Positions 42,985-51,682 of a stretch of 64,000 nt of DNA are shown here, piece by piece. Every line of letters starts with the position of its first letter. The stretch's first letter is position 1. The DNA lies in the NCBI RefSeq assembly GCF_963929015.1, contig NZ_CAWVHE010000018.1, forward strand, positions 124,001 to 188,000. Reading direction: 5' to 3'. Under the pieces are notes generated by a model. It was not told where the DNA came from, ran no database searches, and saw only the letters and a program-made list of their open reading frames with translations. This DNA comes from Merdimonas sp963929015. GTDB lineage: Bacteria > Bacillota > Clostridia > Lachnospirales > Lachnospiraceae. A program made the translations under genes and the position numbers.

Positions 42985-43669
42985 AAAACTGATGTGGTCA
43001 GCGATGACACCTGCTATTTTCAAATATATCGCAGCCAATTGCAAAAATACGGATACATTCAGGGTGAAGAAGAAATCGCGTAAAAACTTTAAAGATATGT
43101 TGGCGAGGACACCCGACATAGGCGGTTTTACGAAAAATCCTCTGCGAATCTGTCTTTCCGGCGGAATTGTCTGGATGGCAGTTTATAAGGCAATGGATGG
43201 GGCGATGAGCCATGAGCAGTTCGGGGAAATGGTGACAGCCACGATGCAGGCGTCGCTCATTAAAAAAGCTTTCGGGAGTAAAAATCCATTTGATATGGAA
43301 TATCAAAAAAAGAAAGTCAAGAAGGACAGAATTGCAAATGCCATATCCGACAGCGAATTCAACTGGATGACGGAGACGATTCCCGGAAGGGATGCAGACG
43401 AATACACCATCAACTATCACAGGTGCGGCCTGTGTGCGCTTGGAAAACAGGAGCATTTGGAAGAACTGATACCCTATATGTGTGCCATGGATTTTATTTC
43501 TGCTGATCTCATGGGCGGCGTGTTATACAGGACAGGTACACTTGCAGAGGGCGCAGAAAAGTGTGATTTCTATGTTTGCAAAAAGGACTCTAAATGGGAT
43601 AAAGAAAGAAAATACGGACAGCAATCCAAGCTGCAAAAACAGGGAGAGTTGGGAAAGTGGAATATGTGA
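42965..43669 (+). CDS. L-2-amino-thiazoline-4-carboxylate hydrolase-like protein (copy A)
   Basis: 234 residues of the ATC-hydrolase family, named for an enzyme that opens an aminothiazoline ring on the way to cysteine. Family signature: YHRCGLCALGK, then LIPYMCAMDF, and a late CDFYVCKKD segment. ATG 42965 has GGAG at 7 bases, better than 42959. Two further intact relatives lie at 49661 and 54059. The true substrate of these homologues is unknown; relation to sulfur-containing heterocycles is inference. Confidence 0.8.
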   Translation: MKNTICEKLMWSAMTPAIFKYIAANCKNTDTFRVKKKSRKNFKDMLARTPDIGGFTKNPLRICLSGGIVWMAVYKAMDGAMSHEQFGEMVTATMQASLIKKAFGSKNPFDMEYQKKKVKKDRIANAISDSEFNWMTETIPGRDADEYTINYHRCGLCALGKQEHLEELIPYMCAMDFISADLMGGVLYRTGTLAEGAEKCDFYVCKKDSKWDKERKYGQQSKLQKQGELGKWNM

Positions 43670-44526
43670 CGGTTGCACAGGAGGGCTTCTATGGACTTTA
43701 TCATGTCCCTGTTAAGGATCATGATCCCAAAAAGGTCGTCATCGTAGTAGGCGGCAGCGAAGGGAATGAAAATATCCCGATGAATGTGGGTGCTATGTTT
43801 GCCAGGTGCGGCATCGCCGCGTTAGGTATTTGTTACTGGAACGTAGACGGGCTGCCGAAAGAACTGGTTCGGGTGCCTGTCGATCCATTTGAAAAAGCGA
43901 TCCTGTGGCTGAAAAACAAAGGATATGAAAAGATTATCATGTATGGCATTTCAAAAGGCGCTGAACTGGTATTGCTTTGCGCTTCTCTTATGCCGGATAT
44001 CTGCGGCGTTGTTGCCCTCTCCCCGATCCACTGTATATGGGGAGGCATGTACGGGAATAAAAGCATGGCATCGAAAACTTTTTCATCTGCCTCCGAATTC
44101 ACATACAGGGGAAAAGATTTTCCGTGTATGACAGCGCATCTGAAATATGGGCCGGCAATCCGGAACCTCATCCTCCATCAGCAGTTCGAGTTATCCTACA
44201 TCTACGAAGAACCGCTGAAACATTTTGATGAGGATACAGCCATTCATGTGGAGAAGATTCAGGGAAACATTTTATTTATTTACGCAAAGGAAGATCTCAT
44301 GTGGCCCAGCAAAGAGGCAGTGGCATATATGGTAAACCGCCTGGAAAAACACCGATTTGCATTCCGGATGGATGTCCTGGAATATGAAAAAGCAAGCCAT
44401 ATTCTTGTTCCCTTAAATCCGCCTAAGCTGAAAATGTTTAAAATTGAGAGGCAATATCCGGAAGATTGCAGGCATAGCCGTGAAGACGCTTTCCATAAAA
44501 CGATAAAATGGATATCGGAGGTGTAG
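43657..44526 (+). CDS. Alpha/beta hydrolase, BAAT C-terminal/acyl-thioesterase type
   Basis: 289 residues. Nucleophile elbow GISKG with Ser99, acid in IYAKEDLMWP and a late His in ASHILVPL fit a Ser-Asp-His hydrolase of the acyl-CoA thioester hydrolase/BAAT C-terminal group. It overlaps the previous gene by 13 bases and the next open frame slightly. GTG start with a modest GGGAGAG site. Substrate unknown. Confidence 0.8.
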   Translation: MEYVTVAQEGFYGLYHVPVKDHDPKKVVIVVGGSEGNENIPMNVGAMFARCGIAALGICYWNVDGLPKELVRVPVDPFEKAILWLKNKGYEKIIMYGISKGAELVLLCASLMPDICGVVALSPIHCIWGGMYGNKSMASKTFSSASEFTYRGKDFPCMTAHLKYGPAIRNLILHQQFELSYIYEEPLKHFDEDTAIHVEKIQGNILFIYAKEDLMWPSKEAVAYMVNRLEKHRFAFRMDVLEYEKASHILVPLNPPKLKMFKIERQYPEDCRHSREDAFHKTIKWISEV

Positions 44527-44531
44527 CGAAT

Positions 44532-45017
44532 ATGGCGGTCATGATAGAAAGTCTGATTGGTATCTTATTATTCACAATCCTGATTGTTCCGCTGACACTG
44601 AAAAATCCCTTTGCCTCGGTAGGAGACTATCCTCCGGCCATAAGGGAGAAATGTATGGAATTAGGATTGATCGAAAAAAGAGAACAACGCTTCACCAGGG
44701 CAGATATCCTCCGAAAGGGGATTGCCCTGCTTGCTTTTGTGTTCATCTTCGCTGTTGTCCTGAAACAGTTTAATGGAGCGGATACATTCTGGAAAGGGTT
44801 TCGGGATTCCTACCTGATCTGGCTGATCATTGATTGGTATGACGCTCTGGTGCTTGACTGCATCTGGTTCTGCCATTCGAAAAAAGTCAGGATACCAGGC
44901 ACAGAGGATATGGAAGAATATAAGGACTACCGTTTTCATGTCAAGCAGTCATGTATTGGTATGCTTCTTGGCCTCCCCGCCTGTCTTGCAGTGGGAGTGA
45001 TTACAGCAATCCTCTGA
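44532..45017 (+). CDS. Small membrane protein, paralogue of the protein at 51175
   Basis: 161 residues with about four membrane helices. ATG 44532 follows GGAGGTG. The middle and C-terminal part (REKCMELGL; a WLIIDWYDALVLDCIW helix; VRIPGTED) resemble the protein at 51175 (QERCVTLGL; NLIDRFWVDGYWVGH; WEIPGTED), so both clusters contain one member of this family. No known function; association with ATC-hydrolase-like genes twice in one window is the main clue. Confidence 0.75.
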   Translation: MAVMIESLIGILLFTILIVPLTLKNPFASVGDYPPAIREKCMELGLIEKREQRFTRADILRKGIALLAFVFIFAVVLKQFNGADTFWKGFRDSYLIWLIIDWYDALVLDCIWFCHSKKVRIPGTEDMEEYKDYRFHVKQSCIGMLLGLPACLAVGVITAIL

Positions 45018-45059
45018 TCTGCCATTAAATGATATAGAACAGAATATGATTCGCATTCA

Positions 45060-45145
45060 GCAGGAAATCTTTTTCGAGGTCTCCTGCTTTTTTACTCTAA
45101 AACGGAAGGAGGTTACCCATGGCCCGTTTGGTCACCAAGTTCAAG
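45060..45145 (+). repeat. Relaxase leader and start, copy 2 (intact)
   Basis: GCAGGA...TCCTGC hairpin with T6, then ACTCTAAAACGGAAGGAGG and the relaxase ATG. Partner of 42149-42235. The hairpin also terminates the cargo operon. Confidence 0.75.
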
Positions 45146-45874
45146 TACCTGAAACCGGATCAGGAAAAGCCTATTGGTGGGTACGCCACCTACATTGCCA
45201 CCCGTGAAGGTGTGGAAAAAATCGATGAGTCTTTCAAGTTGGCTCCAGCAACAGTGAAACAGCAAAAGCTCATTGAAAAGATCCTGCGGGATTTCCCGGA
45301 TAGCGTCACGATGCTGGAGTATGAGGACTATCAGAGAGAAAAGACCGTGGGAGCTGCCTCTGAATTTATCACCCGTGCCATTGAGGACAATGCCCATGAG
45401 ATCCTGAACCAGAAAACCTATGCCGACTACATCGGCACCCGGCCTGGTGCGGAACGGTTTGGCAGCCATGGCGTCCGTGAAAAAGATGGGGTTAAATTGA
45501 GTACATCCATCTCCTGCAGCAGCGATCTTGCCATGCTGGAGGACGTAACCGCTGCTGTTGCCGAGGATTTGAAAGCGGTTGGATTTGAAGTTACAACATC
45601 GAGCAAAGAGACCATGACCTATTATCAGGATGTGAACCGTGGAGAATATGGGATAGGCATTGGCATTACATTTAATATTCCCATGGACCCCTTCCAGTTT
45701 ATCGCGAACCTACGACGAGAGCCAATGCGTGACAATATGGTAGCACAGGGGTTGCAGAGTTTGCCTGGTTCGGACGCGCTGATCAACAGCCTTTATTCCA
45801 TGGCAAATGACTCTAATTTTGATAGAAACCCGTTAAGGGGTGCAATTACGGTTTGGAGGGGAGTGCATTTTTGA
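45119..45874 (+). pseudogene. Conjugative relaxase N-terminal fragment with unrelated tail
   Basis: 251 residues. The first roughly 120 (MARLVTKFKYLKPDQEKPIG..., VEKIDESFKLAPATVKQQKLI, ADYIGTRPGAERFGSHG) match the N-terminus of MobP-type relaxases of Tn1549-like elements. The remainder has no relaxase character and no recognised family, and the protein is far short of a full relaxase. Probably a deletion fusion. Good AAGGAGG before ATG. Confidence 0.65.
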
Positions 45875-45982
45875 TTTTAGAGGGGTGCAGTACTTTGCCA
45901 AAGGAAGAGGAGCGCCTTCATGAAATAATGTGTTAAGGGAAAATAATTTTTTGTTAAAATGCGTATGTTTTCTCTACATCCC

Positions 45983-46040
45983 TTGCAAACCAGAAAAAAG
46001 CGCGGTATAATATGACCAGAAGAACCGAAATGGTCATATT
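45983..46040 (+). promoter_or_regulatory. Promoter and inverted-repeat operator of TetR gene 1
   Basis: TTGCAA (45983) and TATAAT (46006) with 17-base spacing. AATATGACCA (46009-46018) and TGGTCATATT (46031-46040) form a perfect 10-bp inverted repeat with a 12-base centre, overlapping the -10 and start. Likely autorepression site. It is different from the GTTAG palindrome. Confidence 0.8.
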
Positions 46041-46056
46041 TAAGGAGGGTGCGACC

Positions 46057-46635
46057 TTGGCTTTTACCGATTACGAGACTGAGCAGCTCCGCAAGGCGTT
46101 GCTGAAGGAAACGAGACATTGTGCTGTCACGCTGGGGATGAAGAAAACCTCCGTAGAGCAGCTGACGAAGGCGGTCGGCATTGCAAAGGGCTCGTTCTAT
46201 AAATTCTACGAATCCAAGGAAATGCTTTTCTTTGCGGTTTTAGAGGGCATCCATGCCGAGCTTTACGGGGTAGCCGACCATGCACTGAGCGAAACTGACG
46301 GCTTGCCGCCGTCGGAGCGTGCGGCAAAGGCGGTTCTTGCCGTCTGCCGGAGGCTGTCTGATACTGGCGACATGGTTTTCATTGAAAACGATGCGAAGCT
46401 GCTTTTGCAGAGACTGCCGGAGGGCGTCAAAAATGTCCATTACCACGATGACGAAACGCATATCCGTCTGCTTTTGGAGAAATATGACCTTGTGCCGAAT
46501 CGCGGCATCTCTTTGGCTGCCGCCACGGTACGGGGACTGATCTTGACCGTCTCCCACAAGGAGCAAATCGGAGAATTGTACCCGCAGGTGCTGGAAACGC
46601 TGGTGTACGGTGCTTGCAGGGAGTTATTTGAATAA
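46057..46635 (+). CDS. TetR family transcriptional regulator 1
   Basis: 192 residues from TTG 46057 (AAGGAGGG 8 bases upstream); the open frame begins earlier but inside the operator. N-terminal TetR helix-turn-helix: MKKTSVEQLTKAVGIAKGSFYKFYESKEMLFFAVLE. The C-terminal ligand domain is typical in size. A hairpin terminator GCCGCA-GAAA-TGCGGC-TTTT (46643-46662) separates it from the cluster it may control. Confidence 0.85.
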   Translation: MAFTDYETEQLRKALLKETRHCAVTLGMKKTSVEQLTKAVGIAKGSFYKFYESKEMLFFAVLEGIHAELYGVADHALSETDGLPPSERAAKAVLAVCRRLSDTGDMVFIENDAKLLLQRLPEGVKNVHYHDDETHIRLLLEKYDLVPNRGISLAAATVRGLILTVSHKEQIGELYPQVLETLVYGACRELFE

Positions 46636-46642
46636 GCGAAAG

Positions 46643-46664
46643 GCCGCAGAAATGCGGCTTTTCC
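46643..46664 (+). terminator. Terminator after TetR gene 1
   Basis: GCCGCA-GAAA-TGCGGC followed by TTTTCC. Short but well formed, 8 bases after the stop. Confidence 0.7.
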
Positions 46665-46673
46665 AAGGCACAA

Positions 46674-46726
46674 CGGTTAGCATCATCTAACCGAACAACC
46701 GCACATATCGGTTAGATGAATCTAAC
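46674..46726 (+). promoter_or_regulatory. Tandem GTTAG-N6-CTAAC operators before the methyltransferase cluster
   Basis: Two palindromes with the same arms and same 6-base gap: CGGTTAG-CATCAT-CTAACCG (46674-46693) and GTTAG-ATGAAT-CTAAC (46711-46726). The second ends 19 bases before the first gene. I could not define a clean -35/-10 pair here, so the promoter may be weak or regulator-dependent. Confidence 0.75.
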
Positions 46727-46745
46727 GTCGAAAGGAATGATAGCG

Positions 46746-47360
46746 ATGCGAAAACACAAGAATTTCTGGGATAAAAATGCCGGTCGGTATGACCGCTTTA
46801 TGCGAAAGGACCGGGCAGCATATGACGAGATGTATGAACTGATCCGACCGGAGGTGAAAGCCAAGACGGTGCTGGAGTTGGCCACCGGCACAGGGTTGAT
46901 TGCAAAAAACATCGTGAACGCGGCGGCGCACATTGAGGCGACGGATGCCTCCCCGGAGATGATTGCCGAGGCAAAACGGGACAACCGATCGGCGAAGCTG
47001 CACTTTTCGGTGCAGGATATGTTCCGTCTGCCCTATGTGGAGGAGTCCTTCGACGTGGTGATCGTGTCCAACGCGCTGCACATTGTGCCGCAGCCGGAGA
47101 AAGCCCTTGCCGAGATCCGCCGGGTGCTGAAGGACGACGGTGTGCTCATCGCGCCCACCTTTACCCACGCGGGAAATTCGTTTCCCGGCAAGGTCAAAGC
47201 CTTTTTCATGAAGCTGGCAGGCTTCCCTCTCCACAGCAGATGGACGAGCGAGGAATACCTGCGCTTCCTACGGCAAAACGGCTGGGCGGTGCGGAAAAGC
47301 GCTGTTCTGAAGGCATCCTTCCCGCTGACTTATGCGGAATGTGTGAAATCGGAGGTGTGA
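46746..47360 (+). CDS. Class I SAM-dependent methyltransferase 1
   Basis: 204 residues from ATG 46746 (AAAGGA upstream). SAM-binding motif I VLELATGTGLIAKN near residue 45, motif II area FDVVIVSNALHIV, and the EIRRVLKDDGVLI strand. Resembles UbiE/Methyltransf_11 enzymes acting on small molecules. First gene of a tightly packed run of co-directional genes; substrate unknown. Confidence 0.85.
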   Translation: MRKHKNFWDKNAGRYDRFMRKDRAAYDEMYELIRPEVKAKTVLELATGTGLIAKNIVNAAAHIEATDASPEMIAEAKRDNRSAKLHFSVQDMFRLPYVEESFDVVIVSNALHIVPQPEKALAEIRRVLKDDGVLIAPTFTHAGNSFPGKVKAFFMKLAGFPLHSRWTSEEYLRFLRQNGWAVRKSAVLKASFPLTYAECVKSEV

Positions 47361-47364
47361 TAAG

Positions 47365-47970
47365 ATGTCATTTTTTGAGAACACCAGAAAGCCTGTGGGG
47401 CTTGGCGGGAAAATCATGGTCGCCATGATGAACCTGGGGCACAGTCCTGTGGCACGGTGGGGACTTCACTTTTTGGAGCTTACTCTGGACGCCAAGGTGC
47501 TGGACTGCGGCTGCGGCGGAGGGGCGAACATCAAGAGACTTCTGAAAAAATGCCCGGAGGGTATTGTCAAGGGCATTGACTATTCCCCCGTCAGTGTGGA
47601 GAAATCCAAAAAGGTCAACGAGGCCGCCATAGCGGTGGGCCGCTGCACCGTTCTGCAAGGCAGCGTGGCGAATATGATCTTTGCAGGCGACTGGTTCGAT
47701 GCGGTAACGGCCTTTGAAACCGTCTATTTCTGGCCCGATCTGCCGCAGTGCTTCCGGGAGGTTTACCGGGTGCTGAAGCCCGGCGGGACATTACTCATCT
47801 GCAACGAAAGCAACGGCGATACGGACAAGGACAAGAAGTGGACGGAAATCATCGGCGGCATGACCATCTACAAGGATGCCGAGCTGAAGACGTATCTGGA
47901 GCAGGCGGGCTTTCACGATGTGCAGATACGCAAAAAGAAAAGCTGGCTGTGCATCACGGCGCGGAAATGA
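47365..47970 (+). CDS. Class I SAM-dependent methyltransferase 2
   Basis: 201 residues. Motif I VLDCGCGGGANIKRLL at about residues 44-59, GIDYSPVSVEKSKKVN, and FREVYRVLKPGGTLLI are standard. GGAGGTG is placed 9 bases before ATG and overlaps the end of the previous gene. Substrate unknown. Confidence 0.87.
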   Translation: MSFFENTRKPVGLGGKIMVAMMNLGHSPVARWGLHFLELTLDAKVLDCGCGGGANIKRLLKKCPEGIVKGIDYSPVSVEKSKKVNEAAIAVGRCTVLQGSVANMIFAGDWFDAVTAFETVYFWPDLPQCFREVYRVLKPGGTLLICNESNGDTDKDKKWTEIIGGMTIYKDAELKTYLEQAGFHDVQIRKKKSWLCITARK

Positions 47971-47982
47971 GGGGGCTAAATC

Positions 47983-48888
47983 ATGAGTATCTTTGCATCT
48001 ATCTTACGCAGCGTATACAAGCTCTCCGGCGCGAAAAAGGCGTTCGCCTTGCCGGAGGATGCACTGCGAAAGGAAATTGAAAAGCAGAACCAGCATCGTG
48101 GCGTTTTTACGCCCACCGACCACAAAGCACATTATGAGACGATCACAGTGAACGGCTTTCCCTGCCTGATCGTGCGAGAGCATCCGAAGCCGTCCGAGCG
48201 CGCAATTCTCTATTTCTTTGGCGGCGGCATGGTGATCGGCCCCGATAAGGGCGACCTTCCTGTGATGCGCAAGCTCTGCCGCGAGACCGGCTGTGATGTG
48301 TGGTTTCCGTTTTACCCGCTCTGCATGGAACACTGCATTACTGAAACCTACGCGATGGTGTACGAATGTTATCGAAAAATGATTACGCTGTACGGCGGCG
48401 GAAATGTCAGTACCTGCGGCTTTTCCTCCGGCGGTGCGCTGGCGCTTGGCATTGCGGCGCATAACAACGCCCAGCCAGAGCCACTGCCGCAACCGAGGCA
48501 CATTGTCGCCGTATCCCCCGGCGAGGTGCCGTGGAACGATGCGGAAAGGGCGCGGATGCAGGCACTCAATAAACGGGACGTTTCCATCGACTATGCCTTT
48601 ATGGTGACGGTGGAAAAGTTCATGCGGCATGGCTGCGAGAATGTGCCGGACTATATGCTCTCCGGCTCACGGGGAGATTTTACCGGCGTAGGCGATATTC
48701 ACTTCTTCTATTCTGCCGACGAGGTGCTCTACGGCGCATTGCCGGACTTTGAGGAAGCCTGCAAACGGGCAAATGTCCCCTATACGGTGTCCGCCCGCCC
48801 GAAGATGGTGCATTGCTACTGTATGCTGCCGATCTTTCAGGAAGCGAAGGAGGACTTCGCAAAGATCGTGGATTTTTTGAAGAGATGA
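47983..48888 (+). CDS. Alpha/beta hydrolase, HSL-like
   Basis: 301 residues. An FFGGG oxyanion segment (78-82) replaces the usual HGGG of hormone-sensitive-lipase-like enzymes; nucleophile elbow GFSSG has Ser148; late FYSADEVL and VHCY could supply Asp and His. Probably an esterase or amidase acting on the cluster's product. GGGGG-type site before ATG, 12 bases after methyltransferase 2. Confidence 0.8.
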   Translation: MSIFASILRSVYKLSGAKKAFALPEDALRKEIEKQNQHRGVFTPTDHKAHYETITVNGFPCLIVREHPKPSERAILYFFGGGMVIGPDKGDLPVMRKLCRETGCDVWFPFYPLCMEHCITETYAMVYECYRKMITLYGGGNVSTCGFSSGGALALGIAAHNNAQPEPLPQPRHIVAVSPGEVPWNDAERARMQALNKRDVSIDYAFMVTVEKFMRHGCENVPDYMLSGSRGDFTGVGDIHFFYSADEVLYGALPDFEEACKRANVPYTVSARPKMVHCYCMLPIFQEAKEDFAKIVDFLKR

Positions 48889-48932
48889 GACTGGAAACGG
48901 GCGCGTGATGATTGAAACACGGAGGGAAGGCC

Positions 48933-49616
48933 ATGGAACGAAAAGAAGCCATTCGCGGTGCGTACCGAATGACGGGCGGAAACAGTTTTTATGACGGCAT
49001 GATCACCTGCTCCACCCTGAGCGGGAAAGCGGTGTGCCGCTTGGTGTGGGCAATGAACAAGGCAGAAAACGACGCCTATCTGGAAAAGGCAATGTCCGGT
49101 ATTCCGGAGCATTTCTCCGGCAAGCTGCTGGAAGTGCCGGTGGGAACAGGGATTCTGACCATGCCGGTTTATCAGACTATGCCGGAGGCGGACATCACTT
49201 GCCTCGATTACTCGGCGGATATGATGGGGCAGGCGCAGGAAAAAGCGAACCGACTGAATCTGAACAACATAACCTTTCAGCAGGGCGATGTGGGTGCGCT
49301 TCCCTATGCAGACGGCTCTTTTGACATTGTTCTGTCGCTGAACGGCTTTCACGCTTTCCCGGACAAGGAGGCAGCTTATCGGGAGATTTTCCGGGTCTTG
49401 AGACCCGGCGGGACATTCTGCGGCTGCTTTTATGTGAAGGGCGAGCACAAGCGGACGGATTGGTTTGTCCGGCACGTTTATGAAAAGGCGGGATTCTTCA
49501 CGCCGCCCTATGAGACGGTTTCCAGTCTGAAAGCACGGCTGGATGGAATGTATACGGATGTGGACATGGGAAACCTGAAAAGCATGGCATGGTTTGTCTG
49601 CCGAAAAGCGGACTAA
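48933..49616 (+). CDS. Class I SAM-dependent methyltransferase 3
   Basis: 227 residues from ATG 48933 (GGAGGGAAGG upstream; the earlier in-frame ATG lacks a site). Motif I LLEVPVGTGILTMP is a variant with Val-Pro instead of the usual acidic-Gly-Cys. CLDYSADMMGQAQEKA and FREIFRVLRPGGTFCG follow. Substrate unknown. Confidence 0.83.
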   Translation: MERKEAIRGAYRMTGGNSFYDGMITCSTLSGKAVCRLVWAMNKAENDAYLEKAMSGIPEHFSGKLLEVPVGTGILTMPVYQTMPEADITCLDYSADMMGQAQEKANRLNLNNITFQQGDVGALPYADGSFDIVLSLNGFHAFPDKEAAYREIFRVLRPGGTFCGCFYVKGEHKRTDWFVRHVYEKAGFFTPPYETVSSLKARLDGMYTDVDMGNLKSMAWFVCRKAD

Positions 49617-49660
49617 ACGATTTCGTGCGCAAAACAGAAAGCAAGGACGAAAACAAACAG

Positions 49661-50362
49661 ATGAAAGACAAGAAGCTCCTATTCGACCGCAAATGCCATG
49701 TGCTGTATTCCCGCCCCTGCAAGAAGGAGATACGGGCGAAGATCGCTCTGCACTATCCTGCAGTAGAGCGGGAGGCGGTTTGGGAAAAAGTGCAGCGGCG
49801 GTATGCGGAATTTCTCTCCGACTGGCGTACCGATTTGGGCGGCAAGCGGAACTTCCACAACGGCGTAGGCGGCACCTACGACTGCATCGCCATTATGAGC
49901 TATTACGCGGTCTGCAAAGCCGTCACATTGTTCCGTGAGATCGAAGAGATGGAGGAAAAACTGATTCTTCCGACTTTCCGCAAGCTGAAATTTGTGGATT
50001 GCAACAAGCCGTTCTGGAGGAAGCTGATGTACAAGGCGTTTGTTCGTGCGAAAAGCGGCTGCGATAAATGGCACGATTACGAGATGTCGATTGCGCCTTA
50101 TGAAACCGACAAGCCTATTTATTATGAATTTACGGCGTGCCCGGCAGCGGAGTTTGCTATCAAGCACGGTCTTACGGATATTATGCCCGCCTTGTGCAAT
50201 GTGGACTACGCATCTATGGAGCTGCTCCACGCAAGGCTGGTGCGGACGACTACCTGCGTGGATGGCTGCCGATGCGATTATACCATCTGCGGCGATAAAG
50301 ACCCATACTTAAAGGAACATCCCGAATATCGGGATGAGGCGGGCTTCAGAAGAAACAAATAA
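49661..50362 (+). CDS. L-2-amino-thiazoline-4-carboxylate hydrolase-like protein (copy B)
   Basis: 233 residues from ATG 49661. Family features: YYEFTACPAAEFAIKHGL, DIMPALCNVDYASM and a late CRCDYTICGDKDP. The first cysteine pair of copy A (CGLC) is reduced to a single Cys (ACPA), so catalysis may differ. Ribosome-binding site is weak (AAGGA at long spacing). Sits between methyltransferase 3 and the ZIP transporter. Confidence 0.75.
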   Translation: MKDKKLLFDRKCHVLYSRPCKKEIRAKIALHYPAVEREAVWEKVQRRYAEFLSDWRTDLGGKRNFHNGVGGTYDCIAIMSYYAVCKAVTLFREIEEMEEKLILPTFRKLKFVDCNKPFWRKLMYKAFVRAKSGCDKWHDYEMSIAPYETDKPIYYEFTACPAAEFAIKHGLTDIMPALCNVDYASMELLHARLVRTTTCVDGCRCDYTICGDKDPYLKEHPEYRDEAGFRRNK

Positions 50363-50389
50363 AAACGCAATGCAAAGGCGGTGAGACAA

Positions 50390-51166
50390 ATGAAAACCTT
50401 TATCGGAATCATGATCCCTTTCTTGGGTACAACACTGGGCTCGGCCTGCGTGTTCTTTATGAAAAAATCCCTTGGCGATCTGGTGCAGCGCTCCCTTGCG
50501 GGTTTTGCCGCCGGTGTGATGGTGGCAGCATCCATCTGGAGCTTGCTGATCCCCGCCATTGAGCAGTCGGAGGATATGGGGAAGCTGTCCTTTCTCCCCG
50601 CCTTTATCGGCTTTTGGAGCGGCGTGCTGTTTTTGCTCCTGCTTGACCGTTTGATTCCCCATCTTCATGTGGGAAGTGAACAGGCCGAGGGTCCGAAAAG
50701 CAAGCTCGGGCGCACCACCATGATGGTGCTGGCTGTTACCTTACATAACATCCCGGAGGGAATGGCAGTCGGCGTGGTGTATGCAGGCTTCCTTTCGGGA
50801 AATACGCAAATTACGGCGGCAAGCGCACTTGTCCTGTCCCTTGGCATAGCCATTCAGAATTTTCCCGAGGGCGCGATCATCTCCATGCCGCTCCGGGCGG
50901 AGGGGGAACGCAAGGGCCGAGCGTTTCTCGGCGGTGTGCTTTCCGGCGTTGTCGAGCCTATCGGCGCGGTGCTGACGCTTCTCGCGGCGCAGCTTGTGAT
51001 CCCGGCACTGCCGTATCTGCTGAGTTTTGCAGCGGGCGCCATGCTCTATGTGGTGGTAGAGGAGTTGATTCCGGAAATGTCGCAGGGGCGGCACTCGAAT
51101 CTTGGAACGGTGTTCTTTGCGGTAGGCTTCAGCGTGATGATGGTGCTGGATGTGGCGCTGGGATAA
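50390..51166 (+). CDS. ZIP family divalent metal transporter
   Basis: 258 residues from ATG 50390 (AAGGCGGTGAG upstream). Eight hydrophobic helices with the two ZIP metal-site helices HNIPEGMAVGVVY and NFPEGAIISMP, plus the conserved E in VVVEELIPEM. The first resembles the GufA-like bacterial ZIP group. Imports zinc or another divalent metal. Its presence inside the cluster suggests that the pathway handles or depends on a metal. Confidence 0.85.
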   Translation: MKTFIGIMIPFLGTTLGSACVFFMKKSLGDLVQRSLAGFAAGVMVAASIWSLLIPAIEQSEDMGKLSFLPAFIGFWSGVLFLLLLDRLIPHLHVGSEQAEGPKSKLGRTTMMVLAVTLHNIPEGMAVGVVYAGFLSGNTQITAASALVLSLGIAIQNFPEGAIISMPLRAEGERKGRAFLGGVLSGVVEPIGAVLTLLAAQLVIPALPYLLSFAAGAMLYVVVEELIPEMSQGRHSNLGTVFFAVGFSVMMVLDVALG

Positions 51167-51174
51167 GGAAGTAA

Positions 51175-51672
51175 ATGATGATTTTACAGGTGATTTTAGA
51201 AGGCATAGGACTTGGCGTTCTGCTCATTTTGGTTTGCGCCATCGGTATCCGCAAGGGCGCGGTGGACATGGTGCATCTTTACAGCCAGGAGGTGCAGGAG
51301 CGGTGCGTAACGCTGGGACTTACAACACACGCGAAAATCAAGCGAAACGCCCTGCTGTTCAAAGCCATCTGCGTTCCCGGCTATATTGCCTATGTGCTGG
51401 TGTGCGTCTATGCGGTGAACGGCGCGCGGGGTTTTCTTGCGGGCTTCTGGCAGCTGCTGGTCATACTGTCCGTTATGAATCTCATAGACCGATTTTGGGT
51501 TGACGGCTATTGGGTAGGACATACGAACGCATGGGAAATTCCGGGAACAGAAGACCTGAAACCCTACATTACAGCCAAGGATAAGGGCAAAAAGTGGCTG
51601 TTCGGCACAATTGGTATGGCGGTCATTTCGGCAGCACTGGCGGCGATTATGATGCTTTTTATGGAAAGCTGA
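51175..51672 (+). CDS. Small membrane protein, paralogue of the protein at 44532
   Basis: 165 residues, about four membrane helices, starting 8 bases after the ZIP stop. Shares the QERCVTLGL, NLIDRFWVDGYWVGH and WEIPGTED regions with the protein at 44532 (REKCMELGL, DWYDALVLDCIW, VRIPGTED). Unknown function. Confidence 0.75.
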   Translation: MMILQVILEGIGLGVLLILVCAIGIRKGAVDMVHLYSQEVQERCVTLGLTTHAKIKRNALLFKAICVPGYIAYVLVCVYAVNGARGFLAGFWQLLVILSVMNLIDRFWVDGYWVGHTNAWEIPGTEDLKPYITAKDKGKKWLFGTIGMAVISAALAAIMMLFMES

Positions 51673-51682
51673 GGCGATAGAA

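Noticed and set aside
46057..46635. TetR 1 as the obvious binder of the GTTAG sites
   Set aside because: Its own promoter has a different inverted repeat (AATATGACCA), so the assignment cannot be made from sequence.
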